Shown here piece after piece: positions 1 to 6,375 of a DNA stretch of 6,517 bases. The stretch lies in the NCBI GenBank assembly GCA_002413355.1, contig DHWV01000002.1, positions 27,402 to 33,918 of the forward strand. The letters run 5' to 3'. Positions within the stretch are counted from its first letter, which is position 1. Every line of letters begins with the position of its first letter. The notes under the pieces were generated by a model, which saw nothing but the letters and a program-made list of their open reading frames with translations, made no database searches and was not told where the DNA came from. Both the position numbers and the translations under genes were made by a program. This stretch comes from Desulfobulbaceae bacterium UBA5173. GTDB lineage: Bacteria; Desulfobacterota; Desulfobulbia; Desulfobulbales; Desulfobulbaceae.

Positions 1-359
1 GCGGCCAGCACGTCAACAAGACTGATTCTGCTATCCGCATCACCCATTTGCCCACCAATATTGTGGTGCAATGCCAGAACGAGCGTTCGCAGCTCCGCAA
101 CAAAGAGATGGCCATGAAAATGCTAATGGCCAAACTCTACGACAAACAGCAGCAGGAAAACTTGCAGGCGCAGGAAAATCTGCACGGCGAAAAAAAGGAG
201 ATTGCCTGGGGCAGTCAAATCCGCTCGTATGTCCTTCAGCCTTACCGCTTGATTAAAGATCACCGCACCAGCGTTGAAGTTGGCAACGTGGATGCAGTCT
301 TAGACGGCGATCTCGACAATTTTATCAAGGCATTCCTGCTTTGGCAGCCGCGCCGCTGA
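1..359 (+). CDS. prfB: Peptide chain release factor 2 (RF2), C-terminal part
   Basis: RF2 recognises UGA and UAA stop codons on the ribosome and triggers release of the finished protein. Only the last 118 codons are present. The window opens inside the catalytic GGQ loop: the first two bases fit the end of a Gly codon, followed by Gly-Gln-His-Val-Asn-Lys-Thr-Asp-Ser-Ala, the hallmark of class I release factors. Next come the family stretches HLPTNIVVQCQNERSQ and, near the C-terminus, SYVLQPYRLIKDHRT, which are typical of RF2. About 116 residues follow the GGQ glutamine, close to the length in the E. coli protein, so the 3' end is intact and stops at TGA (357-359). The anticodon-like tripeptide (SPF in RF2) and the programmed frameshift site that usually controls prfB lie upstream of the window and cannot be judged. 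The antiporter gene starts 3 bp after the stop, suggesting co-transcription. The identification is very secure. Confidence 0.97.
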   Translation, partial: GQHVNKTDSAIRITHLPTNIVVQCQNERSQLRNKEMAMKMLMAKLYDKQQQENLQAQENLHGEKKEIAWGSQIRSYVLQPYRLIKDHRTSVEVGNVDAVLDGDLDNFIKAFLLWQPRR

Positions 360-362
360 ACG

Positions 363-1559
363 ATGCCGCTGCTGACCAGTCTGCTTGTCCTGATCGTCGC
401 CGCCCGGTTGCTCGGCCAGATTTTCCAACGCTTCGGCCAGCCCTCCATTGTCGGAGAAATGCTGGCCGGAGTGCTGCTAGGGCCGAGCGTCTTCAACTTG
501 ATCCACGCCAATACCGCCCTGTCGAGCATCTCGGAGTTTGCCGTCTTTCTTGTCGTGCTTTCCGCTGGGCTGGAGATGAACTTTAAGGACATCTTCAACG
601 CCCTGTGCGGCCCGGGAATTGTAATCGCGGTGCTGGGTTTTATACTGCCCTTTGCCGCTGGTTTGCTGGTGGGCGTGGTTTTTCAGTTCGATGTGATGCG
701 GACGGTTTTTCTTGGTCTCTGCGTCTCAATCACTGCTCTGCCAGTCACGGTGCGCATTCTTCAGAGCTTTCAGCTACTTGATTCCGACATTGCCCGCTAT
801 TCAGTAGCCACTGCAATTTTCAACGATGTGGCCGCGTTGCTGGTGCTGGGCGTGATCCTCAACTTGCCAGAGCAACCCTCGCTGCGGGCAGTGGCAGTTT
901 CCGTTTTTGGCACCGGCTGGAAATTAGTCGCGCTCGGTGCAGTCATTCTCGGTTTCAACTGGCAGCTTGAGCAACTCCCCCGTCGGGGCATTCACATCGA
1001 AAAAGTTTCGGAAAAATTAGTGGAACTGGTCGGCGATGAGGCCCTGTTCGGCATTCTTGTCCTCTTTGTCCTCGTTTTCGCCTCAATCAGCGAAATGCTG
1101 GGCTTTCACTTTGTGATCGGCGCGTTTTTCGGTGCACTGCTGATCGACCGAAAATTTTTCTTAGCCTCGCGCTATCACGAGCTGGATCACACCCTGCGTT
1201 CCATCACCGAGGGCTTTCTTGGACCAGTCTTTTTTGCCTATCTCGGTTTAGAATTTCAAGTTGAAACCCTGCGACCGGTCGGCTTTGTCCTTGTTGTGCT
1301 GGTCGTCTCAGCTCTCTCAAAGATTGTGGCGGGCTGGCTGGGCGGATTGGCTATCCAACTACCGCAGGCCCATGCCTTGGGCATCGGCATCATTCTCAAC
1401 GGACGCGGCGTGATGGAGTTGGTCATTGCCAGCATCGCCTACGAGCGCGGCTTCATCAACCAAGGACTGTTCTCCACCCTTGTGCTGATGGGTGTCGTGA
1501 CCACCATGATGACCCCGCTGATGTTCCGCAAATGGATCTTACCCAAAATGGAACAATAA
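363..1559 (+). CDS. Monovalent cation:proton antiporter, CPA-type membrane domain only
   Basis: This is an inner-membrane Na+(K+)/H+ exchanger of 398 residues, consisting almost entirely of hydrophobic helices (roughly 11-13). Landmarks are GEMLAGVLLGPS (31-42), FLVVLSAGLEMNF (62-74), the ion-site helix ATAIFNDVAALL (149-160) and the late-helix motif NGRGVMELVIA (346-356). The N-terminus and overall fold signature resemble the Kef/NapA (CPA2) group, but no C-terminal TrkA-N/RCK regulatory domain follows, so it is not a full KefB/KefC. The ion-site pair is Asn154-Asp155, not Asp-Asp. With Arg348 and Glu352 this resembles electroneutral exchangers; that reading is inferred. The ATG lies 3 bp after the prfB stop without a clear Shine-Dalgarno sequence, so translation is probably coupled to prfB. 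Its length is normal for a membrane-only member. Substrate (Na+ versus K+) cannot be told from the sequence. Confidence 0.9.
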   Translation: MPLLTSLLVLIVAARLLGQIFQRFGQPSIVGEMLAGVLLGPSVFNLIHANTALSSISEFAVFLVVLSAGLEMNFKDIFNALCGPGIVIAVLGFILPFAAGLLVGVVFQFDVMRTVFLGLCVSITALPVTVRILQSFQLLDSDIARYSVATAIFNDVAALLVLGVILNLPEQPSLRAVAVSVFGTGWKLVALGAVILGFNWQLEQLPRRGIHIEKVSEKLVELVGDEALFGILVLFVLVFASISEMLGFHFVIGAFFGALLIDRKFFLASRYHELDHTLRSITEGFLGPVFFAYLGLEFQVETLRPVGFVLVVLVVSALSKIVAGWLGGLAIQLPQAHALGIGIILNGRGVMELVIASIAYERGFINQGLFSTLVLMGVVTTMMTPLMFRKWILPKMEQ

Positions 1560-1572
1560 CTGCGTAACTACG

Positions 1573-1920
1573 ATGAATCCAGTTCCGACATCTATCCTGT
1601 TGTTAACATGCAGCAATGTTTTTATGACCTTTGCTTGGTACGCCCATCTCAAAGAGCTGAACAACAAGCCGTGGATTGTGGCGGCCTTGGCAAGCTGGAG
1701 CATTGCGTTGTTTGAATATCTGCTCCAAGTGCCCGCCAACCGGATTGGCTACACGGCATTGAGCGTTGGCCAACTCAAAATCATGCAGGAAGTGATCACG
1801 TTGAGCGTTTTCGTCCCCTTTTCGGTTTGGTATCTTAAGGAGCCGCTGAAGCTGGATTACCTCTGGGCTGGTTTGTGCATGGTTGGAGCAGTGTATTTCA
1901 TGTTTCGAAAAAATTTGTAA
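1573..1920 (+). CDS. DUF486 family small membrane protein (DMT superfamily)
   Basis: This 115-residue protein has four predicted membrane helices (about 5-22, 33-52, 70-88 and 95-112). It matches the DUF486 family as I recall it: an N-terminal segment with TFAWYAHLK (19-27), a central FEYLLQVPANRIGY (47-60), then TALSVGQLKIMQEVITL (61-77) and a final helix ending in a short basic tail. Family members are about this long, so the gene looks complete. They are distant relatives of the drug/metabolite transporter superfamily and resemble half-size SMR-type proteins that would have to act as dimers; no substrate is established. The start is 13 bp after the antiporter stop, on the same strand, with no strong Shine-Dalgarno sequence, so it probably lies in the same transcript. 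Family assignment is confident; function is unknown. Confidence 0.88.
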   Translation: MNPVPTSILLLTCSNVFMTFAWYAHLKELNNKPWIVAALASWSIALFEYLLQVPANRIGYTALSVGQLKIMQEVITLSVFVPFSVWYLKEPLKLDYLWAGLCMVGAVYFMFRKNL

Positions 1921-2087
1921 CGTAATCCATAGAAGAAGTTATCTCAAAAAAAATAACGTATGTGATCTTTGCGTTTTCAATATCGACTTTTCAGGGTAAC
2001 ATGTGTGTTTTAAGATAGTTGATTGATGATCCTGCAAGCTAACAAAAGTTGCACAGTAGGTACTCAAAATGAGCTGAGAAAAAAACT
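1921..2087. other. AT-rich gap between converging operons
   Basis: This 167-bp non-coding stretch separates the DUF486 gene (+) from the end of ptsN (-). It is clearly more AT-rich than the flanking genes. It contains a run of eight A (1946-1953) inside a weak GTTAT/ATAAC inverted repeat, and a short CTCA/TGAG repeat near 2063-2073. Neither makes a convincing GC-rich terminator hairpin for the + strand genes. I see no open reading frame with family resemblance and no tRNA or known small RNA. Its position suggests it serves only for transcript endings. Confidence 0.5.
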
Positions 2088-2106
2088 TTAGGCAGCCCGG
2101 CTGAAG
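2079..2106 (-). terminator. Weak possible intrinsic terminator overlapping the ptsN 3' end
   Basis: Read on the - strand, a CAGC/GCTG stem (2103-2100 pairing with 2096-2093) with a 3-base loop lies in the last codons of ptsN. It is followed seven bases later by seven T residues (2085-2079), just after the TAA stop. Outer CTT/AAG pairing could extend it with a bulge. The stem is short and the spacing to the T-run is longer than ideal, so this is only a candidate for ending the lptA-lptB-rpoN-ptsN transcript. Confidence 0.3.
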
Positions 2107-2531
2107 AGTTGCTGTACGGTCTTCGCACTCGCCGCTTGAAGCAGTTTGGCCCGGATGCTTTCATCCTTGAGCAGTCTGCTGATTTGGCCCAGCGTTTGCA
2201 GATATTCCGCCGCCATATCCAAGGGCGAAAGGAGCATAACAAAGAGATGTACCGGCAGGCGGTCTTTGGCCTCAAAGGGAATGCCTCGGCTTGATCTGCC
2301 GAAACAAAGCAGCAGCGTGTTCAGGCCGGGCAGCTTGCCGTGCGGGATGGCAATCCCGCCGCCCACGCCAGTGGAGCCGATCTGCTCTCGCTCCAGCAGG
2401 GATAGCCGCACCGTTTCAGCGGCCAGCTCCGGACAGAGCCGCTGAGCTGCCGCTGCCAGCTCACGCAGCAGCTCGTCTTTAGTTCTGGCTTGCAGCTCAA
2501 GAATAATCCCTTCTTCGGTCAGTTCTGTCAT
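2088..2531 (-). CDS. ptsN: PTS EIIA-Ntr regulatory protein
   Basis: EIIA-Ntr is the last phosphate acceptor of the nitrogen-related phosphotransferase chain (PtsP, NPr, PtsN). It regulates by protein contact, not by sugar transport; in enterobacteria its targets include potassium transport proteins. The protein is a cytoplasmic single domain of 147 residues, slightly shorter than E. coli PtsN. It carries the core signature REQIGSTGVGGGIAIPHGK (48-66), with the phospho-accepting His64, and the later stretch VMLLSPLDMAAEYLQTLGQI typical of PTS EIIA type 2 domains. The ATG is preceded by AGGAG (2540-2536) four bases upstream, which supports this start. It follows rpoN with a 25-bp gap and ends the leftward operon. 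The hpf gene that commonly sits between rpoN and ptsN is absent. The membership is secure; the regulatory target here is unknown. Confidence 0.95.
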   Translation of the reverse strand: MTELTEEGIILELQARTKDELLRELAAAAQRLCPELAAETVRLSLLEREQIGSTGVGGGIAIPHGKLPGLNTLLLCFGRSSRGIPFEAKDRLPVHLFVMLLSPLDMAAEYLQTLGQISRLLKDESIRAKLLQAASAKTVQQLFSRAA

Positions 2532-2556
2532 TAGTCTCCTGCTTCTGTCAGTATGG

Positions 2557-3996
2557 TCAATTTTTACGGCGGTTTTTGACCGAAGGTATCCGCATCTGTT
2601 CCCGGTACTTGGCCACCGTGCGACGGGCCAGCTTGATCCCGTCCTTTTCTAGCAGTTCGGCCAAGCTGCTGTCACTGAAAGGTTTGGCCGGATTTTCTTG
2701 CCGGACAAGCTGACCCAGCCGCTGCTTGATCGACTCGGCGGTCAAATCTTCGCCGCTCTCCGACTCTGTTGCCGCCGTGGAAAAAAAATACCGCAGCTCG
2801 TAAAGGCCCTGCGGGGTATGAGCGTATTTGTTGGCCGCCGCCCGGCTGACCGTTGATTCATGCACGCCAATATCCTGCGCCACATCGTTGAGGACGAGGG
2901 GCTTGAGAAAGGCCGGACCTTTCTCAAAAAATTCGCGCTGATGCCGGACGATGCTTTCCATCACTCGACAGATCGCGCTCTGTCGGTAGTCCAACGCACT
3001 GATCAGTAACTGGGCGTTCCGCTTCCTGTCCTGTAGATACTCTTTGGAATCTGCTGTCAGCTTCCCGATCAACGTCTCCTTATAGTCAGCGGTGAGCTGG
3101 AGCTGCGGCAGGTCTTCACTGTTGAGCTGGACAATAAACTCATCATCCATTTTGACCACATACACATCCGGGGAAATATACTGTACCGGATCGCTGCTGT
3201 AGGCGTTGCCCGGATACGGATTCAGCCCGGCGATCTGCGCTGCCGCCTTATGCACCTCGCGGACATGCACGCCGACACGCTTGGCGATGTCAGCAAGGTT
3301 GCGATGTTGCAACTCGCTGAAGAAATCGCGCACCATGCGTCCGGCCAAACTGTCCTCCAAGCCGTCCCGTTCGAGCTGAAGAAGCAGCGACTCCTGCATG
3401 TTCCGCGCCGCCACACCGGGCGGATCAAGATTCTGCACAAGACGAAGCATACCTTCCGCCTCTTCCTCAGTGCAGTGGATCGAGGCGCAGATATCAGCGA
3501 TGTCGGCATCAAGAAAGCCGTGACTATCCAAATTGCCGAGGATGAAGCGGGCGATATCCAGATCGCGCTCGCTCAGATGCAGATGCGTGAGCTGCCACGC
3601 GAGAAATGAAACCAAGTTCGGCGCGGCAGAGACGAAATCAAGGCGTGAAGGCGCATCCGCTGCCGGGATCTCGCGGGCAAAGGAAAAGTCTGCGTCAAAA
3701 TTGTTGGCGTAATCCTCCCAGTTGACTTCCGCCGCTGCTGCCGGATCATCGCCGGTCACCCGGCCAGTTACGGGAGCTTCGCCGCCCTCTCCTGCCTCTT
3801 CCGTCGCTGGTAGGGCTTCTGGGCCATTGTCTTCCGCAGGCACCTCTTCCAACAACGGATTCTGCTCCAGCTCCGCCTGCAAGGCTCCAGCCAGCTCCAG
3901 CCGGTTGAGTTGGAGCAGCTTGATCGCCTGCTGGAGCTGCTGCGTCATGAGCAGCTTCTGAGCCAGCTTAAGATGCTGGCGAAGTTCAAGACTCAT
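2557..3996 (-). CDS. rpoN: RNA polymerase sigma-54 factor
   Basis: Sigma-54 directs RNA polymerase to -24/-12 promoters, which then need an AAA+ activator to open. The 479-residue product has the full family layout. Region I (1-50) is glutamine- and leucine-rich, with LMTQQLQQAIKLLQL and the ending EQNPLLEE. An acidic, alanine-rich region II linker follows (about 51-115). The core-binding domain includes NLDSHGFLD and VQNLDPPGVAARN (188-199). A helix-turn-helix contains DVAQDIGVHESTVSRA (371-386), followed by HTPQGLYELRYFFS, and the RpoN box ARRTVAKYRE lies at 457-466. The frame stays open for 45 more codons upstream, into lptB, but that part is basic and unlike RpoN, so the ATG at 3996, which begins with MSLELRQHLKLAQKL, is preferred. 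It lies 17 bp after the lptB stop and has no clear Shine-Dalgarno sequence. Operon context with lptB and ptsN is classic. Confidence 0.97.
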   Translation of the reverse strand: MSLELRQHLKLAQKLLMTQQLQQAIKLLQLNRLELAGALQAELEQNPLLEEVPAEDNGPEALPATEEAGEGGEAPVTGRVTGDDPAAAAEVNWEDYANNFDADFSFAREIPAADAPSRLDFVSAAPNLVSFLAWQLTHLHLSERDLDIARFILGNLDSHGFLDADIADICASIHCTEEEAEGMLRLVQNLDPPGVAARNMQESLLLQLERDGLEDSLAGRMVRDFFSELQHRNLADIAKRVGVHVREVHKAAAQIAGLNPYPGNAYSSDPVQYISPDVYVVKMDDEFIVQLNSEDLPQLQLTADYKETLIGKLTADSKEYLQDRKRNAQLLISALDYRQSAICRVMESIVRHQREFFEKGPAFLKPLVLNDVAQDIGVHESTVSRAAANKYAHTPQGLYELRYFFSTAATESESGEDLTAESIKQRLGQLVRQENPAKPFSDSSLAELLEKDGIKLARRTVAKYREQMRIPSVKNRRKN

Positions 3997-4013
3997 GGCG
4001 GGAAGCGCAGCGG

Positions 4014-4736
4014 CTACAGATGGAAGTTTGCGCCAAGATACATCTTCTTGGCCAGCTCGCTGCGGATGATGTCGCCTGCCGCGCCGCTGGTGAGAATTTG
4101 CCCCTCGTTCATAATGTAGGCGAAGTCGCAAACCTGAAGCGTCTCGCGCACGTTATGGTCGGAGATCAGAATACCCAAGCCCTTAGCCTTGAGGGCGCGG
4201 ATGATCTGCTGAAGGTCGGCCACCGAGAGCGGATCTACGCCTGCGAATGGCTCATCCAAGAGAATGAAACGCGGGCGCACTGCCAAAGCCCGCATAATCT
4301 CCACCCGCCGCCGTTCGCCGCCAGACAGGGCGTGGCCTTTGCTGTGCGCCAGATGACTAATCTTCAGCTCCGCCATCAGCTCGTTGATGCGCTGGCTGAT
4401 CTCGTTGCGGCTCAGGCCAAGCGGCTCCAGCACGATGCGGACATTCTCCTCCACCGTCAGCTTCTTGAAGACAGATGATTCTTGCGCCAGATACGTGATG
4501 CCTTTGGCTGCCCGTTCGTGAATGGGCAGTTCGCTGATCTCCTCGCCGTTAAGCAGCACTGCGCCTGCGCTGGGGCGGATGAAGCCCGCGATTGAGTAAA
4601 ACGTGGTGGTCTTGCCCGCGCCGTTCGGCCCCAGCAGGCCGACAATCGAGCCGCTGCGCACATGCAGGCTGACCTCGTCCACCACTCTGCGGGCGCGGTA
4701 TTCTTTGACCAGACTGCTGGTCTCCAGAACGCTCAT
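4014..4736 (-). CDS. lptB: LPS export ABC transporter ATP-binding protein
   Basis: LptB is the cytoplasmic ATPase of the LptB2FGC complex, which extracts lipopolysaccharide from the inner membrane and pushes it along the LptA bridge to the cell surface. The 240-residue protein is full length. It has Walker A GPNGAGKTT (36-44), Q-loop Gln85, signature LSGGERRRVEI (137-147), Walker B FILLDEP (157-163) with catalytic Glu162, and switch His194 in SDHNVRET. The ending YLGANFHL matches the LptB-type C-terminus, which separates it from branched-chain amino acid transporters (LivF/LivG), the nearest lookalikes. The ATG starts 3 bp after the lptA stop, with TAGGG immediately upstream, so translation is probably coupled to lptA. 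The membrane partners LptF/LptG and LptC are not in the window. Confidence 0.97.
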   Translation of the reverse strand: MSVLETSSLVKEYRARRVVDEVSLHVRSGSIVGLLGPNGAGKTTTFYSIAGFIRPSAGAVLLNGEEISELPIHERAAKGITYLAQESSVFKKLTVEENVRIVLEPLGLSRNEISQRINELMAELKISHLAHSKGHALSGGERRRVEIMRALAVRPRFILLDEPFAGVDPLSVADLQQIIRALKAKGLGILISDHNVRETLQVCDFAYIMNEGQILTSGAAGDIIRSELAKKMYLGANFHL

Positions 4737-4739
4737 GCC

Positions 4740-5273
4740 CTATTTCTGCTGAATGACCGCCTTGACCCGGCCCTGCTTGGTCTTGTCCTGCTCAAAGACC
4801 GAGCGCTTCTCGTCCAGATAATAGGTGATGGTGTCACTGGAGACCATGTTCTGCCCTTCAGAAGCCTTGGCGTTGCCGCTGAGAACCACTTTGCGCTCGT
4901 CGGCGTAGTAGTCCATCCGCTCGCCGGTGCCGAGCCAGTCCTCCTGCGTCACCTGCACGTTGCCGATGCAGACCAGCTTTTTGACCTTGCCGGACTTGTT
5001 CTTTGGCTGGCCAGGACTACTTTGGTCATACGAGACCGTCATTTCATCGGTGCGGATGGTGACTTTGCCTTGGCTCGCATCCACGTTGCCGATGAAGACC
5101 ACGGTGTTCTTGTTCTCCTGCGACACCATGCGGTCCGCCTCAATGTTGATCGGCGCGTCTTCTTTTGCTTTTTCCTTGGCAAGGGCTGCGCCTGACGCAG
5201 TCAGCATGGCAGCGGCCAAGGCGGCAGCCAGTGTTCTCCGGGCGGAGCATGAAGCGATGGAGAAGAAATTCAT
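4740..5273 (-). CDS. lptA: LPS transport periplasmic protein LptA
   Basis: LptA forms the periplasmic beta-jellyroll filament that carries lipopolysaccharide from LptC to LptD. The 177-residue precursor has a good signal peptide: Arg12-Arg13, a hydrophobic alanine/leucine core (14-26) and an ALA cleavage motif (30-32), giving a mature protein starting at about Lys33. The mature part opens with the OstA/LptA-type strand INIEADRMVSQE and continues as repeated short beta segments such as VVFIGNVDASQG, LVCIGNVQVTQE and KVVLSGNAKASEG, which are typical of the family. The frame is open for 45 further codons upstream (to 5408), but that segment has no signal-peptide character. The ATG at 5273 sits behind AGGGA at five bases' spacing, so it is preferred. 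It is the first gene of the leftward operon, with lptB 3 bp downstream. Unusually, lptC is not just upstream. Confidence 0.92.
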   Translation of the reverse strand: MNFFSIASCSARRTLAAALAAAMLTASGAALAKEKAKEDAPINIEADRMVSQENKNTVVFIGNVDASQGKVTIRTDEMTVSYDQSSPGQPKNKSGKVKKLVCIGNVQVTQEDWLGTGERMDYYADERKVVLSGNAKASEGQNMVSSDTITYYLDEKRSVFEQDKTKQGRVKAVIQQK

Positions 5274-5428
5274 TGTTGTCCCTGCCTGAATCATGGTGTA
5301 ATAAGAGGCTGAAAAACACAGCGGCCTGTCCTGTGCCGAAGATGCAGGATACCGGGTTCGCGAGTAAATGTAAAGTCTTTCCATCTCCCTGTTCACAGAA
5401 GAAAACATAACCCAAGCGGAGCCGTGCC
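5274..5428. promoter_or_regulatory. Divergent intergenic region, lptA and argB
   Basis: This 155-bp region separates the starts of lptA (-) and argB (+), so the promoters of both units should lie here. The Shine-Dalgarno candidates are AGGGA before lptA and GGAG (5418-5421), seven bases before argB. I found no -35/-10 pair good enough to name, no -24/-12 sigma-54 promoter and no recognisable ArgR box. The regulatory role is inferred from the divergent layout, and the exact sites are unknown. Confidence 0.5.
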
Positions 5429-6313
5429 ATGCAGAATGAAATCGCCAAGGCCAAGGTGCTGATTGAGTCGTTGCCTTACCTCCGGGAATTCAGCGGAAAA
5501 ACCGTGGTCATCAAGTACGGCGGTCATGCAATGATTGACGACGAGCTGAAGAAGAGCTTTGCTCTGAACGTGATTCTGCTCAAATATATTGGCATCAATC
5601 CGGTGATCATCCACGGGGGAGGGCCGCAGATCAATGAATTCCTGAAAAAGATGCAGATCACCTCAAACTACGTGCAAGGGATGCGGGTCACCGACGGCCC
5701 GACCATGGATGTGGTGGAAATGGTACTGGTGGGCAAAGTCAACAAGGAAATCGTCGGTCTAATCAACCACTGCGGCGGCAAGGCGGTTGGACTGTCAGGA
5801 CGGGATGGTGATTTGGTCCAAGCGAAGAAAATGAAAATGCTTGGCAAGCCGGAGACTGAGAACGCGCCGCCTGAGCTGATTGATTTAGGGCGGGTGGGTG
5901 AAGTCACGCGCATCAACCCAGACATCCTCACCACCTTAGATACCAAGGATTTCATCCCTGTGATCGCGCCGGTGGGCGTAGGCGAGGACGGCCAGGCCTA
6001 CAACATAAACGCTGACCTCGTGGCAGGAGCGATTGCGGCGGAACTGAAGGCCGCCAAGCTAATCCTGCTCACGGATGTGGAAGGCGTGAAGGACAGCGCA
6101 GGCAAGCTGCTTTCCTCTATTGCCCTGAACGCCATCGAACCGCTGATTGAGGACGGCACGATCAAGGGCGGCATGATCCCTAAGCTCCGCTGCTGCGCTT
6201 CAGCCATTAACGGCGGAGTGAGCAAGGCCCACATCATCGACGGCAGACTGGAGCACGCCATCCTGCTGGAGATATTCACCCATGCGGGCATCGGCACAGA
6301 GATCAGAGTATAG
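5429..6313 (+). CDS. argB: N-acetylglutamate kinase, likely arginine-inhibited type
   Basis: ArgB phosphorylates N-acetyl-L-glutamate with ATP, the second step of arginine biosynthesis, in the cytoplasm. The 294-residue protein is complete. Visible amino-acid-kinase motifs are KYGGHAM (29-35), with the catalytic lysine, HGGGPQI (62-68) for substrate and phosphate binding, MRVTDGPTMDVVEMVL (85-100), NINADLVAG (192-200) and GGMIPKL (247-253), with Lys252. An N-terminal helix of about 20 residues precedes the kinase core (AKVLIESLPYLREF), and the C-terminus carries HAGIGT (285-290). Both are features of hexameric, arginine-feedback-inhibited enzymes such as those of Pseudomonas and Thermotoga, and are absent or different in the E. 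coli type. Feedback inhibition is therefore likely but inferred. The ATG at 5429 follows GGAG by seven bases. No other arg gene is in the window; an IS30-type transposase end lies directly downstream. Confidence 0.97.
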   Translation: MQNEIAKAKVLIESLPYLREFSGKTVVIKYGGHAMIDDELKKSFALNVILLKYIGINPVIIHGGGPQINEFLKKMQITSNYVQGMRVTDGPTMDVVEMVLVGKVNKEIVGLINHCGGKAVGLSGRDGDLVQAKKMKMLGKPETENAPPELIDLGRVGEVTRINPDILTTLDTKDFIPVIAPVGVGEDGQAYNINADLVAGAIAAELKAAKLILLTDVEGVKDSAGKLLSSIALNAIEPLIEDGTIKGGMIPKLRCCASAINGGVSKAHIIDGRLEHAILLEIFTHAGIGTEIRV

Positions 6314-6375
6314 CCAAATCTTTCTGGTCTCCTTGGATCTCTTGCATAATTCGTAAGTTAACCCAAGTTGTGACC

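Noticed and set aside
905..925. TGGCAC within the antiporter gene, possible sigma-54 promoter
   Set aside because: The following bases do not give a -12 TTGC element, and the site lies inside coding sequence.
1937..1958. GTTAT/ATAAC inverted repeat with an A-run, possible terminator of the DUF486 gene
   Set aside because: The stem is five AT-rich pairs and the A-run lies in the loop instead of a T-run downstream, so it is not a credible + strand terminator.
3250..3609. 119-codon open frame on the + strand opposite rpoN
   Set aside because: It lies wholly within the well-supported rpoN gene on the other strand, shows no family motif, and is explained as a shadow frame.
4020..4478. 152-codon open frame on the + strand opposite lptB
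   Set aside because: It is antisense to the conserved lptB ATPase motifs and has no independent support.
4662..5195. 177-codon open frame on the + strand opposite lptA/lptB
   Set aside because: It runs antisense to two clearly identified genes. Its composition follows from their codons and it has no recognisable domain.
5274..5408. 45-codon N-terminal extension of lptA in the same frame
   Set aside because: It would place the signal peptide in the middle of the protein. The ATG at 5273 has a Shine-Dalgarno candidate and a proper signal peptide directly after it.
5412..5429. TGGCAC on the - strand upstream of lptA, possible sigma-54 -24 element
   Set aside because: No TTGC-type -12 element follows at the required five-base spacing, so it does not make a sigma-54 promoter.
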